From: Persicaria tinctoria
Lineage: Eukaryota; Streptophyta; Magnoliopsida; Caryophyllales; Polygonaceae
Length of the DNA stretch: 64,000 bases
Direction of reading: 5' to 3'
Assembly (NCBI GenBank): GCA_037127255.1
Contig: JBANSL010000007.1
Location: 63,101,038 to 63,165,037 of the forward strand
The notes under the pieces are model-generated. The model was not told the DNA's origin and did not search any database. It was given only the letters and a program-made list of their open reading frames with translations. The first letter of the stretch is position 1. Every line of letters starts with the position of its first letter. Below are positions 12,101-23,400 of the stretch, piece by piece. The position numbers and the translations under genes were made by a program.

Positions 12101-12897
12101 CATTCTCCCTTCCAGACTTCTCCCAGGGAGTACTTTTGACCATCCTAGTTACTTATGTTTGTGTTGTCTCAGGGGTTTGCTGAAAAGCTGTTTTCTCGCC
12201 TTCAGACCTGCAATGAGCGTTTTAAGGTTAGTGCTGTTTGCTTATCTTTTTTTTTTTTTTTTTTTTTCATATTGTACACATTTATTAGTAACAGGAAACC
12301 ATAGATGAGTTTTGTGATCTTATTCATTTTTCAATCTACTGCTTAATAAATTCAATTTTTAACTGTCTTAGATTTGTATAATTTAATGAATCCATTTTGT
12401 TTATTAACTTATTGTACAGGGATGCTTTTTATCTGTGAGATTTGGCTTACACTTTTGTCAGTTAGTGGACGTGCAAATTTAACATTTCTGTTGTTATACA
12501 CAGGTTAAGATGATGCTCTTAAAAGTAACTGCACGGACCATTGGGCTCCATCGCCTGCTTTTGTTGATTTTCTATCCGTTCCTTCAAAAATATGTTCAGG
12601 TAAGCTATAATATTCTTAATTTCTTTTTTTTTCGGGATCGGATCTCATTCAACTTATCATATTATGACCATCTCTTGCAGCTTTATCAACGTGATGTCAC
12701 AAATCTTCTTGCTGCAGGTTCAGGCCTGCCATGATATGGTATGCTGGAGAATGACTTATCACGGACTTTATCATTCCTAACATAAAAATACATCTTCTAA
12801 AGTAAACCATGGAAAAATGTTATACAAGTAATGTATTTAGCTAGGTTTTTGGGGTATGATATCTACACCGCTAATTTTTACTATTTACACCGCAAAT

Positions 12898-13140
12898 CCA
12901 CCGCATAAGGATGCGGTGGATTAATAAAATTTTAGCCCAACATACCGCATGTACATGCGGTACGTAGGTTGACCGTATGAAAACACCGCTTATCCATGCG
13001 GTATCCGGTGGTTTAAACGGAGTCCGTAATACAGTTATCCGGTTGGGTAGTGGGTATCCGGTGGTTTTAAAAATACCGCTTAGCCATGCGGTAAGTTTTA
13101 AAAGTTGGGTAAAAATCATACCGCATGGATATGCGGTATG
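12898..13140. repeat. Left subterminal palindrome array of the MULE
   Basis: Five palindromes with the plan accgcat-N(3-5)-atgcggt (two with an accgct left arm), at about 12898-12919, 12943-12962 (perfect 20-bp TACCGCATGTACATGCGGTA), 12983-13003, 13072-13094 and 13117-13140 (24-bp near-perfect). The same motif recurs at the other end of the element. Confidence 0.88.
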
Positions 13141-13163
13141 ATTTTTACCCTTGGGGGTCCCAC

Positions 13164-13171
13164 TATAAATA
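13164..13171 (+). promoter_or_regulatory. TATA box of the MULE gene
   Basis: tataaata about 165 bp upstream of the proposed ATG (13334), just after the left palindrome array. Transcription would start around 13195. Confidence 0.55.
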
Positions 13172-13333
13172 GGCGTGGGGGGCCCAGTTTTCCGACACAC
13201 CGAATCTTCTCCGATCTCTCTCTTTTCGAGGCCGACTCGAATCTTCTCCCATTCTTTGATTCCGAGCCCGACATCTGGATCCGTCCATTCCCCGTCTCCA
13301 TATCTACCACCACTCTATACCCGGGTTTTTAAG

Positions 13334-16300
13334 ATGGTGAAGGACAACCGTGGAAAAGCCGTAGCTGATGATGTCGGTCATGTTCGGAGACATCCGTTAC
13401 AGGTAAAATTTAATCTTTATAATCAATTTGCTTTATTTGTTAATTTGAAGGAAATAGTATTAACATTTCATTGTTATATATAATGTAGCCGGAGCCCACT
13501 ATACAGAGGCGGAGGACGACAGATTTACCGCCACCGCTGGAGACACAGCCTCACCCTACGGTATGTTAAAATTGTTACTAGGTGTAGGGAAATTGATATC
13601 GAATAAGTATATATTTATGTTTTCTTAGGAATTGATAGTATGAGGTTGAAATCTTTTATAAATCTTTGGAAAATCTTGCAAAATTTAGCCAGTCATACGA
13701 TATAATATCTTATTCGAGCCATAGGATTCTGACAAATACTAGGTGTAGGAAAATTGAAATCGAATAAGTATATATTTATGTTTCATTATGAATTGTTAGT
13801 ATTAAGATGATATCATTAATAAACCTTACGAAAATGTTGAAACATTTAGACAATTATACGATATAGTTTTGTAATTGAGCGATAGCATTCTGACATATAT
13901 ATTTTAAACTACACAGTCTTTGTTGTCGAGAAATTTGGGAGAGAGGGTAGTATTACAATCTGCTAGGAGAGCTAACGCTAGGGAGAGGCAGACGTTGCAG
14001 GGTGCATCCGTTCCGATGGAGACGGATATCGACGAGGTTGAGGATGTCATCAGGGAGAGCCAGACGTTGGAGGATGTAGTGGATCCTCCGGAGAGGGACA
14101 CTGAGACGGTAGGAGCTGATACTGGGCACACATCCCAGTCATCTATACAGACGTCCTCCCGTCTGATGCAGATTGAGCAGCACTTGATGTCTGACCACAT
14201 GGATGACCCATTGGTGCGGTCGACTGGAGAGTCTGCTCAAGGCGACCAGGGACTTGAGATGCTGGAGGAGTACCTATTAGGGGACCTCGCACGTCATACG
14301 GGTGAGCACTTGCAGACTGGAGATGAGAGAGTGTCAGAGGAGGTGCAGACTTATCCTGACAGTTATCGGGACTACTTTGGGACTGGGTTTGCGAGCGAAC
14401 AATTGAACTCGTATGACGACACGGCACCTATGTTCGGAGATGTGAGTGCCGGGACGAGTCATGCTCGAGGTGGCGACCAGGAGCCATGGGTCGTTGCGCA
14501 GATAGATTTTGCGTCGTTCACCCCGGTTGGTGCTACGGGTGTAGGGAGGACGCCAGGGAGTCAGCATGCGACGCCATCGTTGACGCCGAGGATCGCCGAG
14601 ACTGAGCCGATCACTGAGCTTCAGCTTGCGACGCCGAGGACTGCCGAGCCTGAACCGATCATTAGGAGTCACCAGGCGGCGCCATTAGCGACACCTACGA
14701 ACTTGGAGGGTGTGCCGATTGCCGGGGCCGGGGGGCATGAGATGCATGTGTTGTTGGATATGGGAGGAGGCCAGAGGCATGATCCGATGTTTGGGGCATC
14801 TGATGATGTTCGTCAGGATTTAGGAGGAGACCAGGCGGCACAGCCCCCTGTCCGTGCAGTGCAGAGGAGGCGGAGACAGTGTGGAGAGAGCAGTACTGCA
14901 GGAGGTGATGGACAGCATGGCGAGACTAGCAGGACAGGGGCCAATCGGGCTGTTCAGCCCGATTGGCCGGGGGGGCCACATAATGTTTCCCTTCTGAGAG
15001 ACTACGAGAATCACATTGCACAAGCCATTTGGAGACGGGAGGACGAAGCCTTGCGTAGGGGTGTGCGTGCGCAGAGACGAGGGCAGTCGCTGGGCCGTGT
15101 AGAGGCGTTGTTGGAGGTCGATGGACGGGAGTCCTGGTTTCCCGCAGTTCGGGACGTTGGGTTCTGGGACCTCAGAGATTTCGACTGGGATCATGTGGAT
15201 CACACTCTGATTGGCGCATTTGTTGAGCACTGGCACCCCGAGACGAACAGTTTTCACTTCGCATGGGGAGAGATCACCATCACACTGCACGACCATCTAC
15301 TCCCCGGTGCATTGGACGGTCACCCGTACGTCGGACGGATGGATGCAGATGAAAGAGACACTACGTTGGCCCTTACCGTCGCTGGTACCCCACCAAAACC
15401 GATTTTAGCTACATTGAAGATGACAGCTGACGCACGACAGAAGCTAAACTTCACATCGCGGCGCCAAGTGTACAATGCGAGAGCAAAGTTTAAAGCTGAA
15501 GCGGGAGGAGATCGAACAGTCTCCCAGGAAGCACTCCGCATTTTGCGGGATAAGGGTTACTACTATTGTACGAGGAGATCCCCTGACAATCCCAACAGGC
15601 TTCAAGATCTATTCATCGCCCATACAGACGCTCGACATCTTCTAGCAATGTTTCCATACGTCGTCCTCGTCGATAGTACATACCGGACGAATGCGTAAGT
15701 TTCTATATACACTAATTCTTTAACTCATTCCCACCACTGCATGCAAACTCAAATATTTCATTGTGCAGGTACGGGATCCCTTTGTGTGAGTTTGTTGGAT
15801 TTACTTGCACAAAGAAGAACTTCGTCATCGGGTTCTGCTTCATGTCGCACGAGAACACAAATACGTACATTTGGGCGTTGGGGCAGCTCGTTTACCTCAT
15901 GCGAGGTAATCTTCCTAACGTTATTGTCACTGATCGAGAGCTGGGGTTGATTGCGGCGCTACGAGAAGTCCTTCCCAACGTCAGGCACATGTTGTGCACA
16001 GTGCACGTCCTCCGACGATGCGAAGAAGCTGCTTTCCAGAAGTCAAAGAATCTGGATGTTGCTAGGCGTTTCAAGAACGCATGTGTTGGCCTGTTCCAAT
16101 CCAGATCGGTTGAAACTTTTGCCGCTAGAAGGAGGGGTATGCATGCAGAGTGGGGGCATATTGAAGGGCTTATGCCGTATTTGGAGGCGACGTGGTTACG
16201 AGATTACTCGGAGCAGATAGTTCGTGCATGGACAGACGCAATCCAACATTTTGGTACGACCACGACGAACAGGTGCGCCTACATTTTCAATATAAAATTC

Positions 16301-18011
16301 ATTATACCCGTAATTTGTTTAGGGATAACGATTTCCAACTGCGATTCACACTTATCTTTTAGGGTTGAGTCTGCTCATTCTGTGTTGAAAAAGACCTTAA
16401 ACTCTGCAGTCGGTGATTTCACTCACGTGATAAACACAATCGATCTCATGATGTCGGATCAAATTTGGGAGGTGAAGAATACATTGGGGAGAGCGAACAA
16501 CACCTGGCCTACAGACTCCCACGACCTATGGATTTTCGACCGAATTCGGAATATTGTGTCCAAGGAATGTTTCAACTTGTTGTTCGAAATCTACACAAAG
16601 ATGGAAGCCGAGCCACCGTCGCAACCATGCAGAGATGCCTATTGGAGGGACGTCTACGGTCTTCCATGCACACATGACATGCAAGCTTGTCGAGACACGC
16701 AGATACCCATCAGACCATCCCAGATACATAATTTTTGGAAGCAATTGGATTTCAAGAGGCCTCATGTGGACAACGTCCAGGATAACACTCCACTCAGCAG
16801 AGCTGATGTGGACATGTCGCGCATGATCAGTTTGTTCCAGAGCGGAGCTATGGACGAGGATACTCATTGGAGAATCGCTTCGGCATTCAACGACGGGGAT
16901 CGTCCGTCCCAGACACCGTTGACCACCCCTGACCCGGAGGACCGTAGACCGCCTGGGAGACCGAGGACTCGCCACCCCTGTCAGACGAACCCTCTACCTT
17001 GGGAACGTGAGCGTGCTCGGGCTCAACGTCAGGCAGATAGACAGGCGACCACTGGATCCGCACGAGGGCGAGGCCGAGGTCGGGGTCAACCCGCATCAAA
17101 CGAAACAGATGACGTGGAAGGTACTGAGGAGGCCACTGGGTCCAACGACATTGCCATCGACGACCCTCCCAGGGGCCGAGGAGTAGGCAGAGGAAGAGGA
17201 CGGGGTCGTGGAAGGGGACGTGGACGAGGTCGAGGTCGATCGGCGTCGGAGCCAGCTCCGGAGATTGTAAGTGACATTCCAACACCAGCACCTACGACGC
17301 TTCCACCACAGAATCTACCTCGAGTAGAATTCAATTGGGGCACTGACAACGTCGACGAATTCATGATTACTTTCGTACGAGCCGTCACAAATGTTGCAGG
17401 TGATGGTCACTGTGGGTATAGGTCTTTAGCTTGTCTTCTCAACTTGGGACAAGACGCATGGCCTCGAGTTCGACGTGAGCTGGCCGTTGAGTTGCAGGTG
17501 CATTCAGATCGGTACCATTACTATCCGGCCTTACAGGAGCTCATCATGAGGGTCAACTATTTCAGCACGTGTCATGATGCTACGTATTGGATGGAGATTC
17601 CGATCATGGGCGAGGTGTTTGCCACGCTTCACCAGCGTCCTTTGGTGATTTTGTCACAGATGATGCCTATGTTATGCCTACCTCTGTACGCCACCGGTGG
17701 CCCGTCAGTACCGGCCTGTGAGGAGCTTGATGGAATAGCTTTAGTCGGCAACAGCAACCATTTCGTTCCGGTACGTTTCGTATTTCATATTCATTAATTT
17801 GTTACTGTTTTGTTTCTCTTTTCTAACATCAATATTAACCTTTTATTCACATATTTGGTTGTTGCCTGGTTCACCTCTTCCTCCAGTCTACGTCACATGG
17901 ACACGGAATCACGATCGCACTGTCGACGGTTGGGACGAGCAGTTTGCAGCGAGGATTGCAAGATATAGAGCTTACCGCCGTCGTGATGGTGGTCGTCCCC
18001 TACCGTATTAG
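13334..18011 (+). CDS. MULE transposase fused to plant mobile domain and OTU protease
   Basis: Proposed exons: 13334-13402, 13489-13560, 13917-15694, 15769-16272, 16363-17770, then a last part up to 18011; all but the last junction keep frame. About residues 445-525 resemble a shortened plant mobile domain (HPETNSFHFAWGEITITLHD). Residues about 540-850 are a MULE DDE transposase: VVLVDSTYRTNA with first Asp, IVTDRELG with second Asp, MLCTVHVLRRC, and NR-VESAHSVLKK rejoined by removing the 90-bp intron 16273-16362. An RGRGRG tract follows. Then comes an OTU cysteine protease segment with VAGDGHCGYRSLA (Asp, Cys) and NSNHFVPV (His). The C-terminal frame LLPGSPLPPVYVTW would need an acceptor at 17858, where the sequence has gg instead of ag, so this last splice may be broken. 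Role: transposition of the MULE; the OTU role is unknown. Confidence 0.82.
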
Positions 18012-18268
18012 CATTTCCCACTTTCTTATGTCATTTCTCGAACTTCATATGTTCAATTGGGTTGTATCTTTGTCTATTCCATTTCACAACCGAACTCCAT
18101 ATCGCACTTTAGAACATATGATTTTTTATTAATCTTTCTTATGTCATATCGCACTTTCGTTTTATTAATCTTTCTTTTCAATTGAACATATGATTTTTTC
18201 CAGATCACGGCGTTTATTAACAGTTCATTCCACTGTAGAAGGATATAACATTGCAGATGTCCATGGAT

Positions 18269-18546
18269 TGTACAAGTTCATCCCATGGCTTGTACAAGTT
18301 CATCCCATGGCTTGTACAAGTTCATCCCATGACTTGTACAAGTTCATCCCATGGCTTGTACGATATATCACTTAGTGTCGGCAAATACCGCATTCCCATG
18401 CGGTGTGATTCGGCTCCTATTGGTATGGATTGTACAAGTTCATCCCATGGCTTGTACAAGTTCATCCCATGGCTTGTACGATATATCACTTAGTGTCGGC
18501 AAATACCGCATTCCCATGCGGTGTGATTCGGCTCCTATCGGTCCCC
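18269..18546. repeat. Compound tandem repeat inside the MULE 3' end
   Basis: Four head-to-tail copies of a 22-bp unit tgtacaagttcatcccatgg(ct) at 18269-18356, followed by a 118-bp higher-order duplication (18313-18430 versus 18431-18546). The 118-bp unit contains two 22-bp units plus one accgcat palindrome. Confidence 0.85.
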
Positions 18547-18800
18547 TCAGCTGTTCCGAATAGTATCGCCCGAATCGGGTTATCCGATACCCACCGCATG
18601 GGTATGCGGTACAGTTTGAACGGAACGGGGGTGCATACCGCATGTATACACGGGGGGGTGCATACCGCATGTATACACGGTATATATCTATACGGAGGCT
18701 AGTACCGCATGGCGAAGCGGTGATTAACCCCATGTATATGCGGTAGGACGTTGACTGTCATTAGAATGTCATCAACTCACCGCATTCCTATGCGGTGATT
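18386..18800. repeat. Right subterminal palindrome array of the MULE
   Basis: Copies of the accgcat-N-atgcggt palindrome at about 18386-18405, 18503-18522, 18592-18611 and 18779-18799. Half or decayed copies lie at 18634-18653, 18661-18680, 18702-18722 and 18736-18747. They mirror the left array and lie within about 450 bp of the element end. Confidence 0.85.
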
Positions 18801-18852
18801 AGTGGTGGAAATAGTAAAAATTAGCGGTGTAGATATCGTTTCCTTAGGTTTT

Positions 18853-19190
18853 TGAAAGGAAATAGACAAGTATCTAGAATAAATTCTGGTATAGTGTCAT
18901 GTGGGCTACAGGAGATAGATGCTTTAAGGTCCCTAGTAGGTGACTGCCAGCATACCAATGAGAGCTTAGATATAAATAGGGGAGGGGTTTCAATTAGAAG
19001 CCTATTCTATTATCTTCTATTCTTCTTTCTATTATGCTTTTGCCGTCTAATGGCCAATTTTTGCCGATAGTTAATAGAGAATATACTCCAGTTGATTGAT
19101 CTTCTTCAGCCTCTTGCTCTGGCATCTCTTGGTGTATGTGTGTGTGTGTTTTATCTTGTTCGTGTGTCCATTGTTGAGGGTTTGTGTTCA
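18853..19190 (+). repeat. Older LTR, left copy
   Basis: Starts TGAAAGGAAATAGA and aligns along its length with 27289-27600, at roughly 75-80 percent identity by eye. It includes a shared gatataaatagg (TATA-like) and a shared gttttatcttgttc near the end. I infer a diverged LTR pair, left by an older retrotransposon that later received the copia element. The right end is approximate. Confidence 0.65.
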
Positions 19191-19824
19191 AAAAGATGAA
19201 ACAGAAATTGCTGGAATAAATTGTGCTGCACCAGACCATGGCATGTACTTCTATCCAAGCCATGTGGGCAAGGCATATTTTGTTCAAGGATGATATTATA
19301 GCTCAAGCCTATGCCTGGAGGAGAGCACGATAAATATACAGTTAAGACCTACATACTTCATATCACTAGGTAACTTCTCTTAGTGGACTAGTTAGCTACA
19401 CTGTAAAGGGTAAAGTATGTCGAGAGGAACATTGCTATGGAAGATTCAATGGAGGAGGCATAACTGGCTCTTGTATGCTTCCTGGAAAGTTTTAGGGATC
19501 TGAAGTAAGGTTTGGGCTTGTGTGTATTTTATCAATCACCATGGCTCTCATCTTACCTTGGCAGTTTCCTTCGGACTTGGCCCACTCCTCAACAATCTCC
19601 ACCAATGTCATCTCATATCGCACCTCAGTTTCACTATGATGATTTCACCAAATCTGATTAGTACTCTTGATCCATCTCCTGAATTATCCTTCATGTGATG
19701 ACGTTCACCTACGTGCTCACATCATCCTACATCATCTGTCTTATGACCACCTACGTTTCTTAGACTTAGTGAGAGAATTAAGCTACACTCTGGTTATGTT
19801 TGATAGTTGGATAGGCTTCCCGTT
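19191..19824. other. Interior of the older LTR element, not recognised
   Basis: No gag or pol motif recognised. Short ORFs only. Likely eroded internal sequence between the old LTR and the copia insertion. Confidence 0.35.
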
Positions 19825-20403
19825 TGAAAACACAAACGAAGCAACAAAACAACAGAATCAACAGTATATATTCAAATATATGTGCGAGAATGAATACAAA
19901 ACTTAGGCCTCAACTGGAACGCTCAAGAAACGCAAAGTAAGAACGAGAAAGGCAAAGAGAAACCAAGAATCTATGTGTTTGAGGAGACAACCAGTAGAGA
20001 TCCAACTAGGGCATAAGCAAAACATCCAATGATGTTTTGCACCAACGATTTCCAATGAAAACGTCTTGGAATCTCAGTGTCTCAGGCTCTTTGGATTGAA
20101 CGGGAGCTCTATCAAGAGGCTCTGTCAAGGCATCTCACCCAAGGGCAAGGAAACCACAAATGGTTGCCAAGGAGACAAAGCAAGAGGGAGAGCTAACCCT
20201 AGAACAATCTGAACAGAACCGTAAAAAACCCTAGCTCCAGCAAGAAGCAACATATATAAGGCAAAGGAGAATGGGCCAGTCGTTGCCTTCTCAGGATTGG
20301 GCCTTGAAGAGCCCAATTCTGGTTGCAACACATAAGGTCCAAAGTTCTCAAAGCCCAACAAAAATAAAGAACAGAAAACTTAAGGATTATACACAAAGAG
20401 ACA
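19825..20403 (-). repeat. Copia 3' LTR
   Basis: 579 bp, same length and ends as the 5' LTR. The purine-rich aaggagctg just before it on the minus strand is the likely polypurine tract. Confidence 0.9.
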
Positions 20404-20411
20404 ACAGCTCC

Positions 20412-23400
20412 TTAGTGTGCCTTGAGATCCTTGATGTGCAAGAAATCCCTGCAGAAAACAAACTTGTCAATTGTCACAATTTTAGTTCCAAAATCAGCAG
20501 GGTTTAATTTTCCATCAATTTTCTTAATCAAGAACACCCGTTTATACACTTTATCTCTAATAAAGTGATATCTGACATCTATATGCTTGGTCCTCTCATG
20601 GTAGACAGGATCCTTGCATAAATAGATGGCACTCTGACTGTCCATATGCAATACAGACACATAGTGTTTTCTTTCAATCTCTCTAAGTATACCTTGAAGC
20701 CAGATTGCTTCCTTAGAAGCCTCAACAGCTGCTATATACTCAGCCTCTGTAGAGGACAAAGCCACAATAGCTTGCTGTTGAGTTTTCCAGGAAATGCAGT
20801 TTCCATGCCAAGTATACATATAAGAGGTTGTAGATTTTCTATTGTCTTTATTGCTAGCAAAATCAGAGTCAACATAACCAAGGAGATCAGGTTTAGAGGA
20901 ATGCTTACCATAGACAAGACCATAATCTGAAGTACCTGAAACATATCTCAACAAATATTTCATTGCAAGCCAATGCTTTTCACAAGGATTAGACATGTAT
21001 CTACTCAGGACACTAATAGCAAAAGCTAGATCAGGTCTAGTACAAATCATGGCATACATCAAAGAACCAACAGCAGCATCATAAGGTATAGATTTCATGC
21101 GTAGCTCCTCTTCCTTAGGGAGTGGCATCTTCGTCTTTGTGAGATCAAGATGCCCTCCTAAAGGAATAGGAGAGGCTTTAGCATTCAAAACCTTAAACCT
21201 TTCAAGGACTTTCAGCAGATAGTCCTTTTGGGACAAAAATATCAAATGCTTAGCTCGATCTCTGAAAATTCTCATTCCAAGAATAACCTGAGCAGGGCCC
21301 AAGTCCTTCATGTCAAAGAATTTTCTGAGAGAGCACTTGACAGTTGATATTTTTGCCCTTGATTTGCAGATAATCAAAATATCATCCACATACAGCAACA
21401 CATACATGGGAAAAATAGTATTGACATCTTTCAAGTAAAGGCAAGGATCATATTTGCTAACAACAAAACCAATCTTTTTCATGCTGCAATCAAATTCAAG
21501 ATTCCACTGCCTAGGAGATTGTTTAAGACCATAAATAGACTTCTTAAGCAAACATACATGATCAGGTCTATTTTTGTCAATAAATCCCTTAGGTTGTTTC
21601 ATATAAATTTTTTCATCCAGTTCACCATGTAAGAAAGCAGTTTTAACATCCATTTGTTCTATCTCTAAATCATACACATCAGACATGGACAGCAACAATC
21701 TCATGGTTTTAAACTTAACAACAGGAGCAAACACATCATTATAGTCAATACCTTCCCTTTGAGTGAAGCCCTTGGCAACTAACCTAGCTTTGAATCTAGG
21801 TTGATCACCAGGGCCAACACCATCTTTGAGCTTATAGACCCACTTGCAATCAATGGTCCTTGCCTTTTCAGGCTTGGGAACAAGTTCCCAGGTCCTATTG
21901 ATCTGCAGTGAGTCCATTTCCTCTTTCATAGCAGTAATCCAAGACTTAGCATGAGAGCACTTAACAGCATGTTCATAAAGCTCAGGTGTATAAGCATAAA
22001 GCACTTCAGCAATCATAACACAATATTCAATCTCATTCACATACTTCCTATTAGGTTTCCTCACACGAGGAGACCTATCTCTAGTAAGCTGATAATGTGT
22101 TAAATCAGGAGGCTCATCAACATTAGTATCAACATCAACAGAAGAAGCATCAACAGAAGAAGCATCAGAAACAGAGAACTCAAGAAACTCATCATTATCA
22201 GCTTGAGAAGAGGAGGAGGAGGATGAATGAGATGAGGAAGAATCTGAGTCAGAGTCACTTACTTCCCCACCTGAATGGTGGGGGTGCACATGTGGGTGCT
22301 CTTCAGTACTTGAGTTTGGATTGCTTTGCCCTTGAGAGTTTGAAGCTCCAGGGTGATTTGGTGGTAAGTGACCAATGTCAAACTCATCTCCATCATCTCC
22401 AGAGTCGTTTTCATTCTCACTAGGCATGTAGAAATGATTTCCAGCTTGTTCATGGGTACCTGCATTCTCAACAGAAGAAGTAAGCACATTTTTAAAGTGA
22501 AAATCATTCTCATTAAAGGTTACATTTCTACTGGTTATGACTTTGTAACCACCAGGTTGCACAACCAGTAGCTTATAACCTTTCACCCCTTCTGGATAGC
22601 CTAGCATAACACACTTAAGTGCCCTAGGATTCAGTTTGCCATCACTCACGTGGGCAAATGCAGTGCATCCAAAAGGCCTCAAGTGTGCTAGTCCAGGCTT
22701 CCTACCACACCACAGTTCCTGTGGGGTTTTAAAACCAATAGCAGCAGAGGGTGATCTATTTGTCAGGTATGAGGCAGTTGTGACTGCCTCACCCCAAAGG
22801 GAGTGTTTCATCCCAGCACTAATGAGCATACACCTTGCCTTTTCAAGCAAGGTTCTGTTCATCCTCTCAGCAATGCCATTCTGCTGAGGGGTGCCTGGCA
22901 CAGTGAGGTGCCTTTTGATCCCATTCTGCTGGCAGAAGGTATCAAACTCATGGTTACAAAACTCAAGGCCATTATCAGTTCTAAGACATTTAAGCTTGAA
23001 ATCACACTCACCTTCAACTTTAGATTTCCAGAGCTTAAAGAAATCAAAAGTATCACTCTTGGCCCTCAAGAGGTACACCCAAACCTTCCTGGAATAGTGG
23101 TCTATAAGTGACAAGAAGTACTTCCTGCCACCTATAGTGTCCACCTGGGCAGGTCCCCATAGGTCTGCGTGTACATACTCTAGTTGCCTAAGAGCTACAT
23201 ACTTAGATTTCTTAAAGCCAGTTCTGGATTTCTTACCAAACACACAACTTTCACACAAAGGCAAATCAGAAGGTTTATGATTCAATGAGCCATGCTTGAA
23301 CAGATAATGAAGACCTCTATTGCCTATATGACCTAGTCTAGCATGCCACAGTTTAGTATCACTCAGATTCATGCAAGCATTGATCTCAGGAGACAAGTTA

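Larger units (their letters stand above)
12851..18844 (+). mobile_element. Mutator-like element (MULE), 5994 bp
   Basis: Flanked by a perfect 9-bp target duplication taggttttt (12842-12850 and 18845-18853), the MULE hallmark. The ends are inverted: ggggtatgatatc at left and aggaaacgatatc at right, continuing as tacaccgctaatttttacta on both sides. It carries one transposase-type gene with its own TATA box. Palindrome-rich subterminal arrays sit at both ends. It is inserted in SDA1 intron sequence, directly at the edge of an older LTR (18853), so it came after that LTR element. Confidence 0.93.

Noticed and set aside
16273..16362. Continuous reading through this segment of the MULE gene
   Set aside because: It has no stop, but GT and AG borders, 90-bp length and AT-rich content, and removal restores the conserved NRVESAHS motif, so I treat it as an intron.
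18257..18800. CRISPR-like array
   Set aside because: Regular repeats exist, but they are a plant transposon's tandem units and palindromes, not repeat-spacer arrays, and no cas genes occur.
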